A stretch of DNA of 36,331 nt from Nioella sediminis. GTDB lineage: Bacteria; Pseudomonadota; Alphaproteobacteria; Rhodobacterales; Rhodobacteraceae. The position numbers and the translations under genes are program-made. The stretch is from assembly GCF_001879695.1 (NCBI RefSeq), contig NZ_MNBL01000039.1:1-36331 (forward strand), in the 5' to 3' direction. Below, piece after piece: positions 15,221 through 24,156 of this stretch; position 1 is the stretch's first letter; every line of letters begins with the position of its first letter. The notes beneath the pieces are model-generated. The model worked only from the letters and a program-made list of their open reading frames with translations, searched no databases and was not told where the DNA came from.

Positions 15221-17047
15221 ATGCAAGATCAGAACCAGAACAAGAACCTCATTCTTGCAATGGCGCTCAGCATGGGTGTCATTCTGCTGTGGTCGATCAT
15301 GTTCCCGCCCGAGGAACCGGCCAGTGACCCCGCCGCCAACGATCCGGCTGCCGTAACCGTTGTCGATGAAAACGGCAACGAGGTCGCTCTGGTTCCGCCC
15401 GCCGCGGGAACCGCCGATGCAGCCGGAGCCGACGCAGCCCCCGAAGAACTGGTCGAAACTCCGCGCATCGAGATCGACACCCCGTCGCTCTATGGCTCCA
15501 TCGCGCTGACTGGCGGTCGCCTCGACGACCTTCTGCTGCGCAACTACCGCGAAACGCTGGATGAAACCTCGGATAATGTCCGCCTGCTCTCGCCCGTGGG
15601 TGAGACCGGGGCCTATTACGCTCTCTATGGCTGGACGCCGGGCGGATCGCTCGACTACGATCAGGTGCCGGGATCGAACACGCCTTGGGAGCTGGAAGAG
15701 GGCCAATCGCTGACCGTCGAAACCCCCGTGACCCTGCGGTGGGACAATGGCAACGGTCTGATCTTCCGCCGCACCATCTCGGTTGATGAGGATTACCTGT
15801 TCACCGTCACCCAGACGGTGGAAAACACCGGCGACACCGAAGTGCGCCTTGCCCCCTATGGCATCGTCGCCCGCCACGGCCTGCCCGAGGACCTGCAGAA
15901 CTTCTTCATCCTGCATGAGGGCGTCGTCCAGAACTCTGACGGCACCCTGAACGAACTCGACTATGACGGCATGACCGACATGGATTTCGTGCAGCGCGAA
16001 GGGGCTCAGGCCGAGATTACGGAGGTGACCGACTCCGGCTGGATCGGTTTTACCGACAAGTACTGGATGACCACGCTGGTCCCCGGCTCCGGCCAGCCCT
16101 TCACCGCCGTGTCGCGCTATGTCCCCGGATCAGAGATCTACCAGACCGAGGCACGCTTGCCCGCCGTGACGGTCGCCCCGGGTGAAACCGCGGAATCCAC
16201 CACGCGCCTTTTCGCGGGTGCCAAGGAATGGGAAACCATCCGCCGCTATGAAAACGAAGAAGGCATCGACGGGTTCCTGGACTCCATCGACTGGGGCTGG
16301 TTCTACTTCCTGACCAAGCCGATCTTCTGGCTGCTGCACTACCTCAACGCCCTTATCGGCAACATGGGTCTGGCCATCATCGCGCTGACCCTGCTGATCA
16401 AGGCGATCCTCTTCCCGCTGGCCTACCGGTCCTATGTCTCGATGGCGAAGATGAAGGAACTTCAGCCAGAGATGGAGAAGCTGAAGGAACGCGCCGGCGA
16501 CGACCGTGAGGCGATGCAGAAAGGGATGATGGAGCTTTACAAGAAGAACAAGGTGAACCCCGCCTCGGGCTGTTTGCCGATCCTTCTGCAGATCCCGATC
16601 TTCTTCTCGCTTTACAAGGTGATCTTCGTCACGCTGGAACTGCGTCACGCGCCGTTCTTCGGCTGGCTGAACGACCTGTCCGCACCCGATAGCTCGACGA
16701 TCTACAACCTCTTTGGCCTCTTCCCCTGGGCCGGACCGGAACCGGGCAGCATCCTTGCGCTGATCTTCATTGGCATCCTGCCCATCCTTCTGGGCATTTC
16801 GATGTGGCTGCAGCAGAAACTGAACCCGGCGCCCACGGACCCGACGCAACAGATGATCTTTGCCTGGATGCCCTGGGTCTTCATGTTCATGCTTGGCAGC
16901 TTTGCCAGCGGGCTGATCGTCTACTGGATCACCAACAACACGATCACCTTCACCCAGCAATACATCATCATGCGCAGCCACGGGCATAAGCCGGACGTGT
17001 TCGGCAATATCCGCAAGAGCTTCCAACGCAAGACAAAGTCCGAGTGA
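15221..17047 (+). CDS. yidC: Membrane protein insertase YidC
   Basis: YidC inserts and folds inner-membrane proteins, alone or with SecYEG. The 608-residue length fits gram-negative YidC. The N-terminal anchor is NLILAMALSMGVILLWSIMF, followed by a Pro/Ala-rich linker and the large periplasmic beta domain. The conserved C-terminal core begins at WGWFYFLTKPIFWLLHYL and holds LIKAILFPLAYRSYVSMAKM, the NPASGCLPILLQIPIFFSLYKV segment and FMFMLGSFASGLIVYWITNN. ATG 15221 was chosen because MQDQNQNKNLILA matches the usual start in this order; GTG 15191 lies in frame upstream. The stop overlaps the next ATG (TGATG). Confidence 0.97.
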   Translation: MQDQNQNKNLILAMALSMGVILLWSIMFPPEEPASDPAANDPAAVTVVDENGNEVALVPPAAGTADAAGADAAPEELVETPRIEIDTPSLYGSIALTGGRLDDLLLRNYRETLDETSDNVRLLSPVGETGAYYALYGWTPGGSLDYDQVPGSNTPWELEEGQSLTVETPVTLRWDNGNGLIFRRTISVDEDYLFTVTQTVENTGDTEVRLAPYGIVARHGLPEDLQNFFILHEGVVQNSDGTLNELDYDGMTDMDFVQREGAQAEITEVTDSGWIGFTDKYWMTTLVPGSGQPFTAVSRYVPGSEIYQTEARLPAVTVAPGETAESTTRLFAGAKEWETIRRYENEEGIDGFLDSIDWGWFYFLTKPIFWLLHYLNALIGNMGLAIIALTLLIKAILFPLAYRSYVSMAKMKELQPEMEKLKERAGDDREAMQKGMMELYKKNKVNPASGCLPILLQIPIFFSLYKVIFVTLELRHAPFFGWLNDLSAPDSSTIYNLFGLFPWAGPEPGSILALIFIGILPILLGISMWLQQKLNPAPTDPTQQMIFAWMPWVFMFMLGSFASGLIVYWITNNTITFTQQYIIMRSHGHKPDVFGNIRKSFQRKTKSE

Positions 17048-17784
17048 TGACTGCCAAGGTTGAGGCGCTCTGGCGTCACCCGATCAAAAGCCATGGGCGA
17101 GAAGCCCTGACCCATGCCCGCCTTACGGCGGGTATGTGTTTTCCGTGGGACAGGGCTTGGGCCGTCGCCCATGACGCCGCCAAAACCGATGGCAGCGCTT
17201 GGGCGCCCTGTCAGAATTTCTCGATCGGGGCGAAGCTGCCGGGGTTGATGGCCATCGAGGCGCGTCTCGATGAGGCGACCGAGACGGTCACGCTCCGCCA
17301 TCCCGACCTGCCCGATCTGACCTTCCGGCCCGATGATGACCCGCAGGCGCTGATTGACTGGACCAAACCGCTGATGGACCCCAAGCGCGCACAGTCGCAG
17401 CGGGTCGTGCGGGTGCCCGGGCGCGGCATGACCGATACGGACTTCCCCTCTGTCAGCATCGGCAACATGGCCTCGCATCGCGTGGTCGAGCAGAAGCTGG
17501 GGCAGAGCCTGTCGAGCCGCCGCTGGCGTGCCAATATCTGGGTCGAGGGATGGGCCCCGTGGGAGGAGTTCGACCTGATCGGCAAGACCGTCCGCGTCGG
17601 CACCGCTGAGATTGCGATCCGGGAACCTGTCGTGCGCTGCATGGCGACGACCACGAACCCCGATACCGGCAAACGCGACGCCGATACGCTGAGCGTGCTG
17701 AACGATGACCGCGAGTTTTGCGTCTATGGCGAGGTCGTGACCTCGGGTGACATCAGCGTCGGCGACACGGCAGAGGTGATCTGA
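17047..17784 (+). CDS. MOSC domain protein
   Basis: A 245-residue protein. The N terminus has VEALWRHPIKSHGREAL, typical of the MOSC_N beta-barrel ('Y-P+KS' region). The MOSC core includes VSIGNMASHRVVEQKLG, RRWRANIWVEGWAPWEEFDLIG and EPVVRCMATTTNPDTGKRDADT, whose Cys is the conserved candidate sulfur or molybdenum-cofactor ligand. Related domains occur in molybdenum-cofactor sulfurases and in amidoxime-reducing proteins, so a role in transferring sulfur or binding the cofactor is possible. The ATG overlaps the yidC stop by one base, and engB follows after two bases. The exact reaction is unknown. Confidence 0.85.
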   Translation: MTAKVEALWRHPIKSHGREALTHARLTAGMCFPWDRAWAVAHDAAKTDGSAWAPCQNFSIGAKLPGLMAIEARLDEATETVTLRHPDLPDLTFRPDDDPQALIDWTKPLMDPKRAQSQRVVRVPGRGMTDTDFPSVSIGNMASHRVVEQKLGQSLSSRRWRANIWVEGWAPWEEFDLIGKTVRVGTAEIAIREPVVRCMATTTNPDTGKRDADTLSVLNDDREFCVYGEVVTSGDISVGDTAEVI

Positions 17785-17786
17785 CA

Positions 17787-18437
17787 ATGGAAATCCGCTT
17801 TCCCCTCGCCCCGAAGCCCGAGGCAGATGACGCCGAAAAGGGCCGTTTGCTGTTCGCCGCCGGGTCCGAGTTCCTGAAAGGCGTCGTCGCCATGGACGGG
17901 ATGCCGCCCGGCGACAAGATCGAGGTCTGTTTCGCGGGCCGGTCCAATGTGGGCAAGTCGACGCTGATCAACGCCGTGACCGGGCGCAAGGCGCTCGCCC
18001 GTGCCTCGAACACGCCGGGCCGCACGCAGGAGATCAACTTTTTCACCATCGCTGACAGCCATTACCTGGTCGACCTCCCGGGTTATGGCTTCGCCAACGC
18101 GCCGGTGAAGGTAGTCGAGAAATGGCAGAGGCTTCTCAAGGCCTATCTCTCGGGCCGTGCCAATCTGCGCCGTGCCTTTGTGCTGATCGACAGCCGCCAT
18201 GGGGTGAAGCCGGTGGATGAGGAAATCATGGACCTCTTGGACAAGTCCGCCGTGCCGTTTCAGGTGGTTCTGACCAAGGCCGACAAGATCAAGCAGGCGG
18301 ATATGCCCGACCTGCTGGAACAGGTGCGCGGCGCGCTGGCCAAACATCCTGCGGCCTACCCCGAGATCGTGGCGACCTCGTCCGAAAAGGGCGTCGGCAT
18401 CCCGACCCTGCGCGCCATTATCGCCGGGATCATCTGA
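17787..18437 (+). CDS. engB: Ribosome biogenesis GTP-binding protein EngB (YihA/YsxC)
   Basis: A 216-residue small GTPase needed for assembly of the large ribosomal subunit in bacteria where it has been studied. G1 is GRSNVGKS (51-58), the G2 region NTPGRTQ (75-81), G3 DLPGYGF (96-102) and G4 TKAD (163-166). The VVEKWQRLLKAYL segment after G3 is characteristic of the family. It is tightly packed behind the MOSC gene (two bases between), in the yidC-MOSC-engB arrangement of Rhodobacterales. Confidence 0.96.
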   Translation: MEIRFPLAPKPEADDAEKGRLLFAAGSEFLKGVVAMDGMPPGDKIEVCFAGRSNVGKSTLINAVTGRKALARASNTPGRTQEINFFTIADSHYLVDLPGYGFANAPVKVVEKWQRLLKAYLSGRANLRRAFVLIDSRHGVKPVDEEIMDLLDKSAVPFQVVLTKADKIKQADMPDLLEQVRGALAKHPAAYPEIVATSSEKGVGIPTLRAIIAGII

Positions 18438-18441
18438 GCCC

Positions 18442-18470
18442 TTGAGCGGCGCGCGGCTTGGGCCTAACAA
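18442..18470 (+). promoter_or_regulatory. Promoter of argB
   Basis: TTGAGC (18442-18447), a 17-base spacer and TAACAA (18465-18470), located between the engB stop and the argB ATG. The -10 closely resembles that of the rpsM promoter in this window. Transcription would start about 16 bases before the ATG. Confidence 0.55.
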
Positions 18471-18493
18471 GGTGTGACCAGAGGGCCAGACCG

Positions 18494-19360
18494 ATGAAGA
18501 AACAAGTGACCATGACCTCCCGCGACTACGCCGCCACCGCCCGCACCTTGTCCGAGGCCCTGCCCTATATGCAGCGCTACAACGATGCGGTCGTTGTCAT
18601 CAAATTCGGCGGCCACGCCATGGGCGATGAAGAGGCCATGGCCAATTTCGCCCGTGACATGGTGCTGCTGCGTCAGGTCGGCATGAACCCGGTGATCGTC
18701 CATGGCGGCGGCCCGATGATCAACGAGATGCTCGCCAAGCTCGGGGTGAAATCCGAGTTCGTCAAAGGCAAACGGGTCACTGATGCGGCCACGGTGGACG
18801 TGGTCGAGATGGTGCTGTCGGGCATGGTCAACAAGCGCATCGTTCAGGCGATCAACGCGCAGGGCGGCAAGGCCGTGGGCCTTTCCGGCAAAGATGCGAA
18901 CCTGATGATCTGCGATCCTGCCGACCCGGAACTGGGCTTTGTCGGTGAACCGGCAGAGGTCGACCCGGCGGTGCTGCTGAACCTCTTCGAAGACGACATG
19001 ATCCCCGTCGTGGCCCCCCTCGGCGCGGGCCGCGCGGGCGAAACCTATAACATCAATGGCGATACGGCGGCAGGTGCCATCGCGGCGGCGCTCAAGGCTG
19101 ACCGGCTTCTGTTGCTGACCGATGTGGCGGGCGTCAAGAACGCGGCGGGCGAAGTTCTGACCCAGCTGTCCGCCACCGAGGTGGAACAGATGACCGCCGA
19201 CGGCGTGATCGCGGGCGGCATGATCCCCAAGACCGAAACCGCCGTGAACGCCGTGCGCAATGGCGTGCGGGCCTGCACCATCGTGGATGGGCGCGTGAAC
19301 AACGCTGTGCTGCTGGAGCTTTTCACCGCCCATGGCGCAGGCAGCATGATCCGCGCCTGA
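18494..19360 (+). CDS. argB: Acetylglutamate kinase
   Basis: ArgB phosphorylates N-acetylglutamate, the second step of arginine biosynthesis. The 288-residue protein has [10 protein letters not shown] (34-43) and [14 protein letters not shown] (68-81), the two glycine-rich loops of the amino-acid kinase fold. [17 protein letters not shown] and [29 protein letters not shown] form the substrate and ATP site, and [15 protein letters not shown] is near the C terminus. ATG 18494 was chosen for its upstream GAGGG; an earlier in-frame start at 18458 lies within the promoter. The N-terminal extension ([21 protein letters not shown]) is of the kind seen in arginine-inhibited, hexameric ArgB, so feedback control by arginine is likely. 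Confidence 0.97.
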   Translation: MKKQVTMTSRDYAATARTLSEALPYMQRYNDAVVVIKFGGHAMGDEEAMANFARDMVLLRQVGMNPVIVHGGGPMINEMLAKLGVKSEFVKGKRVTDAATVDVVEMVLSGMVNKRIVQAINAQGGKAVGLSGKDANLMICDPADPELGFVGEPAEVDPAVLLNLFEDDMIPVVAPLGAGRAGETYNINGDTAAGAIAAALKADRLLLLTDVAGVKNAAGEVLTQLSATEVEQMTADGVIAGGMIPKTETAVNAVRNGVRACTIVDGRVNNAVLLELFTAHGAGSMIRA

Positions 19361-19399
19361 CACTTGCCAAGTTCCGCGCGGATCAGCAGAGTTCCGTCT

Positions 19400-20044
19400 A
19401 TGGACCTCGCCGCGATTCAGGCGCTTGCCGCCCCGCATTTCCTCGACATCTTCGGTGCGTTTCACGCGACCGAGGACGATGGCTGCACCCCCGGCACCAT
19501 GGTGTTGCTATCCCCGCTGGAGCCGGGGTTCTGGGCGCATGTCACGGCAGAGCCGGAGTTCTTGGATGGTGCGCCCGACGGGCTTGACCGATGGTCGACC
19601 CGCATCATCACCACGCTGGCCACACACACCGGAGGCACCCCGCATTTCCCCTTTGGCGGCCCACCCTATGCCCCGTTTATCCGATGGGCAGAACGCACCG
19701 GCCGGGCCTGGCCCTCGCCCGTGGGCATGCTGGTGCATGAAACGGCAGGCATGATGATCTCGATCCGGGGCGCCATCCTTCTACCCGACAGGCTGGACTT
19801 GCCCCCACCACCTCCCGACAGCCCCTGCACGACCTGCGCGCAGCCCTGTCTAACCGCCTGTCCGGTCGGCGCGCTCGGGCCACGGCCCTACGACGTCCCC
19901 GCCTGCCACGCCCATCTGGACCGTGCAGAGGGCGCTGAGTGCCTGACCGGCGGTTGTCTCGTCCGCCGCGCCTGCCCTGTCAGCCAACGCTTTGGACGCA
20001 ACCCAGCCCAAACTGCCCACCACATGAGGTATTTCCACAAGTGA
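19400..20044 (+). CDS. Iron-sulfur (ferredoxin-like) protein, function unknown
   Basis: A 214-residue protein. The first 130 residues form a domain I cannot assign (LSPLEPGFWAHVTAEPEFLDG, PHFPFGGPPYAPFIRWAERTGRAW). The C-terminal part has C143-x2-C146-x3-C150-x3-C154-P, close to a [4Fe-4S] ferredoxin motif but with one extra residue in the second spacing. A second cysteine set follows (C169, C181, C186, C192-P). Similar C-terminal cysteine clusters occur in epoxyqueuosine reductase-type proteins, but the catalytic domain of QueG is not present. ATG 19400 was chosen over 19364 because it gives a compact start. The stop overlaps the GTG of the next gene (GTGA). Confidence 0.65.
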   Translation: MDLAAIQALAAPHFLDIFGAFHATEDDGCTPGTMVLLSPLEPGFWAHVTAEPEFLDGAPDGLDRWSTRIITTLATHTGGTPHFPFGGPPYAPFIRWAERTGRAWPSPVGMLVHETAGMMISIRGAILLPDRLDLPPPPPDSPCTTCAQPCLTACPVGALGPRPYDVPACHAHLDRAEGAECLTGGCLVRRACPVSQRFGRNPAQTAHHMRYFHK

Positions 20045-20544
20045 CCCTGACACTGATCCTCACCCGCCATGCGAAATCGGACTGGGACAATCCCCTGCTG
20101 GACGACCATGACCGCCCCCTAAACACGCGTGGGCAGCGTGATGCGCCCCGGATCGGGGCCTGGTTGCGGGACAACGGCTATGTGCCCGACAAGGTCACCG
20201 TCTCCTCTGCCCGTCGCGCGCAGGAAACGTGGGAGGGCATCGCCCCGGCCCTTGGTGGCAAACCCAAGGTGAACACGGCCGAGAAGCTTTATCACGCATC
20301 GCCCGAAACGCTCCTGGGCTATACGCGCGGGTCCTATGCGATGACCCACATGATCATTGGCCATAACCCCGGCATGGCCGAATTCGCCGAGCGGCTGCTG
20401 TTCAGCAAACCCGATCATCCCCGCTTCGCGGACTTCCCGACCTGCGCCACGCTGGTGGTGGATTGCGACGAGTCAGACTGGCGGGATGTGCAGTGGGGGA
20501 TGGGCCGGGTGCTGGATTTCGTCACGCCCCATGACCTGCCCTGA
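20041..20544 (+). CDS. SixA-like histidine phosphatase
   Basis: A 167-residue protein of the branch 1 histidine phosphatase superfamily. LILTRHAKSDWDNP has the phosphohistidine RHA motif with SixA-type K-S-x-W, RPLNTRGQRDAPRIGAWL the conserved RG element, VSSARRAQETWEGI the second Arg, and MIIGHNPGMAEFA the second catalytic His. SixA removes phosphate from histidine phosphotransfer proteins, but small members like this act on various substrates. The GTG start overlaps the preceding stop codon. It ends three bases before a strong terminator, so argB, the Fe-S gene and this gene may form one unit. Confidence 0.8.
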   Translation: MTLTLILTRHAKSDWDNPLLDDHDRPLNTRGQRDAPRIGAWLRDNGYVPDKVTVSSARRAQETWEGIAPALGGKPKVNTAEKLYHASPETLLGYTRGSYAMTHMIIGHNPGMAEFAERLLFSKPDHPRFADFPTCATLVVDCDESDWRDVQWGMGRVLDFVTPHDLP

Positions 20545-20547
20545 ACG

Positions 20548-20581
20548 AAAGAGGCCCCCGCGATCCACGGGGGGCCTCTTT
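20548..20581. terminator. Two-way terminator between the SixA-like gene and aapP
   Basis: A perfect 12-bp stem, AAAGAGGCCCCC (20548-20559) with GGGGGCCTCTTT (20570-20581), and a 10-base loop. It is placed between convergent stop codons; the A/T ends give short T runs on both strands. Confidence 0.85.
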
Positions 20582-20598
20582 GATTGCTGTCGGTCGGC

Positions 20599-21402
20599 TC
20601 AGTGACCGAGGATCTGGCTGAGGAACAGCTTGGTCCGGTCCGACTGCGGATTGGTGAAGAACTCTTCCGGTTCGTTCTGTTCCACGATCTGGCCAGCATC
20701 CATGAAGATCACGCGGTTGGCGACCTGCCGCGCAAAGCCCATCTCGTGGGTCACGCAGAGCATGGTCATACCTTCCTCGGCCAGCTCGATCATGGTGTCG
20801 AGCACTTCCTTGATCATCTCGGGGTCAAGCGCCGAGGTGGGCTCGTCGAACAGCATGATGCGCGGACGCATGCATAGCGAACGGGCAATTGCCACACGCT
20901 GCTGCTGACCGCCGGACAACTGGCCGGGGTACTTGTCGGCCTGTTCCGGGATCTTCACCTTTCTCAGGAAATGCATCGCCGTTTCCTCGGCCTCTTTCTT
21001 GGGCGTCTTGCGCACCCAGATCGGGGCCAGCGTGCAGTTTTCCAGAATGGTCAGGTGCGGGAACAGGTTGAAGTGCTGGAAGCACATGCCAACCTCGGAC
21101 CGGATCTTGTCGATATTCTTGAGGTCATTCGACAGTTCGGTGCCGTCCACCACGATCTTGCCCTGCTGGTGTTCTTCCAGCGCGTTGATGCAGCGGATCA
21201 GGGTGGACTTACCGGACCCCGAGGGGCCACAGATCACGATCCGTTCGCCACGATACACCGTCAGGTCGATGTCGCGCAGCACGTGGAAGGTGCCGTACCA
21301 CTTGTTCATGCCCGAGATGTCGATGGCGACCTCGTCGGAGACTTTCATATGGGACCGGTCGATTTCGCGGTCCTGGATGTTCGAAGTTTGAGCGTCAGTC
21401 AT
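20599..21402 (-). CDS. aapP: General amino-acid ABC transporter, ATP-binding protein AapP/BztD
   Basis: The 267-residue ATPase powers import of polar amino acids through AapQ/AapM. Walker A is GPSGSGKST (59-67), the Q loop [11 protein letters not shown], the ABC signature LSGGQQQR (162-169), Walker [11 protein letters not shown], and the H loop VTHEMGFA. It has the common polar amino-acid transporter layout (PAAT family) and is the last gene of the aapJQMP set, 12 bases behind aapM with AAGGAG before its ATG. Rhodobacter homologues are called bztD (glutamate, glutamine, aspartate, asparagine uptake); sequence alone does not separate Aap from Bzt specificity. Confidence 0.95.
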   Translation of the reverse strand: MTDAQTSNIQDREIDRSHMKVSDEVAIDISGMNKWYGTFHVLRDIDLTVYRGERIVICGPSGSGKSTLIRCINALEEHQQGKIVVDGTELSNDLKNIDKIRSEVGMCFQHFNLFPHLTILENCTLAPIWVRKTPKKEAEETAMHFLRKVKIPEQADKYPGQLSGGQQQRVAIARSLCMRPRIMLFDEPTSALDPEMIKEVLDTMIELAEEGMTMLCVTHEMGFARQVANRVIFMDAGQIVEQNEPEEFFTNPQSDRTKLFLSQILGH

Positions 21403-21414
21403 TTGGACGTCTCC

Positions 21415-22716
21415 TTAGCGATGCCCGGTATGGAGCTTGCGCTCCAGCCACATTGAGTAGCGGGACATGGAAAAACAGAAGATGAAGAAGCACAGGCCGA
21501 TGAAGATGAACAGTTCCCAGTAGATACCGTTCCAGGCCGCATCCGCGCGAATTGCGTTGGACAGGCCAATCGGGTCCAGCAGGCCGATGAACACCACAAG
21601 AGTGGTATCCTTGAAGAGGCCGATAAAGGTGGACACGATCCCGGGAATGGAGATCTTCAGCGCTTGCGGCAGGATGATCAGCTGCATGGACTGCCAGTAG
21701 TCGAGCCCAAGACTGTCCGCGCCTTCATACTGGCCACGTGGCAGGGCCGCGAGGCCCCCACGGACCACCTCGGCGATATAGGCCGAGGAGAAGAGCGTCA
21801 CCATGATGATCACCCTCAACATCAGATCGAAGTTGGTCCCCGGCGGCAGGAAGTAGTTCAGCAGCAGCGATGCCGTGAACAGCCACACGATCAGGGGAAC
21901 ACCCCGGATGATCTCGATGAAGAAGACCGAACACTTGTTGATGATGAACAGATCCGATTGACGCCCAAGCGCCAGCAGGATGCCAAGCGGCAAAGACATC
22001 ACGATGCCTGCGACACCGATCACGATGGCCAGCATGAAGCCGCCAAACCGGTCAGAGGCAACCGACTCGATCCCGATCGGCAGAGCCGAGCCAAGCGCCC
22101 CGCTGATCGCTCCCGCTACAAACAGCCAGTAGAGCAATGGCACCACGATGGCTGCGATCGTTGCCCCTAAAGCACCGAGTGTTGCGGACCCGTACTTGAT
22201 GATGGCCCAACCGATTACGAAGCCGAGGGCCGTCACGATCGGACCCCAGATCGTACCGCCCCAGAGCAGCCAATAGGCGGCGAAGGGCATGATGGCCGTC
22301 ACGATCAGCAGCTTGCGCGGCGCCGTGTCGAACAGAACCGGAGCAATCGCAACACCGAACAGGATCAGCGCCAGGATCGGCCGCCAGTACAGCTCGGACG
22401 GGTAGAAGCCGAACAAGAGCTGGTGCCAGCGCGCGCCAATCACAGCCCAACAGGCAACGTCATGGCCAACGCCTGACGCATCCCGGATTTCCCGGCACTC
22501 CGACAGAGACTCCGCGTTCCAGATCCCGCCGAGCGCCCAGGGCAGGATATGCGCCAGGACCCAGTAGATCACATAGAGCGAAACCAGCGTCAGGATCGAG
22601 TTCAGCCAACCCGAGAACAGGTTTTCCCGAATCCACTTCACCGCACCTTTCTCGGTGATCGGCGGATCCTTGGGGTCCAGCATCTGGGTGCGGACAAATG
22701 AAGGTGTATTCGCCAT
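21415..22716 (-). CDS. aapM: General amino-acid ABC transporter, permease AapM/BztC
   Basis: A 433-residue inner-membrane permease. The N-terminal helix LNSILTLVSLYVIYWVLAHILPWAL is followed by a soluble insertion with cysteines (SLSECREI, DVACWAVIG), then further helices and the C-terminal permease core. The core carries the EAA-type loop (EGADSLGLDYWQSMQLIILPQALKISIPG), which docks on AapP. The large extra N-terminal region is typical of AapM/BztC and sets it apart from small HisM-like permeases. It starts one base after the aapQ stop, with AAGGAG inside the aapQ end, so the two permeases are translated together. Confidence 0.94.
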   Translation of the reverse strand: MANTPSFVRTQMLDPKDPPITEKGAVKWIRENLFSGWLNSILTLVSLYVIYWVLAHILPWALGGIWNAESLSECREIRDASGVGHDVACWAVIGARWHQLLFGFYPSELYWRPILALILFGVAIAPVLFDTAPRKLLIVTAIMPFAAYWLLWGGTIWGPIVTALGFVIGWAIIKYGSATLGALGATIAAIVVPLLYWLFVAGAISGALGSALPIGIESVASDRFGGFMLAIVIGVAGIVMSLPLGILLALGRQSDLFIINKCSVFFIEIIRGVPLIVWLFTASLLLNYFLPPGTNFDLMLRVIIMVTLFSSAYIAEVVRGGLAALPRGQYEGADSLGLDYWQSMQLIILPQALKISIPGIVSTFIGLFKDTTLVVFIGLLDPIGLSNAIRADAAWNGIYWELFIFIGLCFFIFCFSMSRYSMWLERKLHTGHR

Positions 22717-22717
22717 A

Positions 22718-24007
22718 TCACCGCTCCTTCAGCTTGACGGAATTGTTGTAGATGTTCATCACGCCCGAGATGATCAGAGAGGTCACCAGGTAGAACAGAC
22801 CCAGAAGCAACATGCCCTCCAGCTCTCGGCCGGTCTGGTTGATCGTGATCCCCCCGAGGGTGGAGCGAACATCCATGTAGCCCACAGCGATGGCGAGCGA
22901 GCTGTTCTTGGTCAGGTTCAGGTATTGCGAGATGAGCGGCGGAATGATCACCCGCATCGCCTGCGGCAGGATCACCAGGTTCATCGTCCGGTTCGGACGC
23001 AGGCCAAGGGCGAAAGCCGCCTCGGTCTGGCCCTTGCTGACGGCCATGATACCCGCCCGGACGATTTCCGCGATGAAGGCCCCGGTATAAAGCGACAGGG
23101 CGAACCACAGGGCAATCAGCGAGTTCCGCATGTGGATACCGCCGGAGAAGTTGAAGCCCCTCAGTTCAGGGATGTCCAGCGTCGCCCCAAGGACGAGCAT
23201 GACAACAACGAACGGCCCAAGGATCACGCCTAGCTGCATCCAGAAGGTCGCGGGCGGTCTGACCCCCGTGGCCTCCTGCGTTCTTGTGGCCCAACGACCG
23301 ATGGCCTTGGATGCGAACACCCCGCCAACCAGCAGGACCAGAACCAGCAGCCAGTCCATAGCCACGGCAGAAGGAATAACCGCCGCTTCGACACCGTCCG
23401 CCGCCTCGGTCATCTCATTGCCGCCAAGCGAGCGGGTGAAGACGACATTGGGAACGTAGATGCCGCGGTTGGTCACGGCCACGCTTTCGCCAAGGATCAT
23501 CGACGCCTCTGCATCATCCCCGCGGAAGTCGCGCGGACCCGGTGTGGATTCGGTCATGACCGCGAAGATCAGGATGATCCACAGAAGCAGCGGGATGTTG
23601 CGGAAGCCTTCGACATAGACGGTCATCAGGCGACCGACAAGCCAGTTCTTCGACAGGCGCAGGACACCGGCGATGACGCCGAGGATGGTGGCCAGGATGC
23701 AGCCCAGGAAGGCAACGAGAAGCGTATTCAGAATCCCGACAAGCGCGGCGCGCCCGTGGGTGGAGTCATTCGAGTATTCGATGAGGCGCTGGTTGATATC
23801 GTAACCGGCGCGAGAGTTCAGGAAGGCGAAGTTGAAATCTTTCCCGAGCTCTTCAAGATTGTGAACGATGTTCCGTCCCAGGAACCAGATCGCCGCAAGA
23901 ATGAGGGCGAAGGCGACAACCTGAATGGTCATGGACCGATACCGGGTGTCGTAGATAAGTTGGCTAAGTCGGAAGGACTCGGCCGGTGGGTTTGTTGCTG
24001 ATGACAT
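22718..24007 (-). CDS. aapQ: General amino-acid ABC transporter, permease AapQ/BztB
   Basis: A 429-residue permease that pairs with AapM. It starts MSSATNPPAESFRLSQLIYDTRYRS, the usual AapQ N terminus, then a first helix (IQVVAFALILAAIWFLG) and a periplasmic segment (DFNFAFLNSRAGYDI). LVAFLGCILATILGVIAG opens the permease domain. A long loop with VTNRGIYVPNVVF follows, and the EAA region is EAAFALGLRPNRTMNLVILPQAMRVIIPP. ATG 24007 was chosen by protein similarity although no strong ribosome binding site precedes it; an in-frame ATG at 24055 is the alternative. It follows aapJ after a 149-base gap with hairpins. Confidence 0.93.
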   Translation of the reverse strand: MSSATNPPAESFRLSQLIYDTRYRSMTIQVVAFALILAAIWFLGRNIVHNLEELGKDFNFAFLNSRAGYDINQRLIEYSNDSTHGRAALVGILNTLLVAFLGCILATILGVIAGVLRLSKNWLVGRLMTVYVEGFRNIPLLLWIILIFAVMTESTPGPRDFRGDDAEASMILGESVAVTNRGIYVPNVVFTRSLGGNEMTEAADGVEAAVIPSAVAMDWLLVLVLLVGGVFASKAIGRWATRTQEATGVRPPATFWMQLGVILGPFVVVMLVLGATLDIPELRGFNFSGGIHMRNSLIALWFALSLYTGAFIAEIVRAGIMAVSKGQTEAAFALGLRPNRTMNLVILPQAMRVIIPPLISQYLNLTKNSSLAIAVGYMDVRSTLGGITINQTGRELEGMLLLGLFYLVTSLIISGVMNIYNNSVKLKER

Positions 24008-24106
24008 TTTTGGCAACCCCGACTGTCGCTGGAGGAGCGACCCACGACCCCCCATTCACCTGTATGACAGGTGGTCCGGTCGCATGGTCAGTACTTGGTG
24101 AGGCGC

Positions 24107-24145
24107 AATTGGAAGAAGGGCGCGGCAATGCCGCGCCCCCCAATT
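24107..24145 (-). terminator. Two-tier hairpin between aapJ and aapQ
   Basis: Inner stem GGGCGCGGC (24118-24126) with GCCGCGCCC (24130-24138), outer stem AATTGG (24107-24112) with CCAATT (24140-24145). It begins 12 bases after the aapJ stop. On the minus strand the inner stem is followed by TTCTTCC. Such structures behind binding-protein genes commonly protect the upstream mRNA or stop part of the transcripts, giving more binding protein than permease. A second small dyad, CACCTG/CAGGTG, lies at 24057-24073. Confidence 0.7.
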
Positions 24146-24156
24146 CCGGCTATTCC

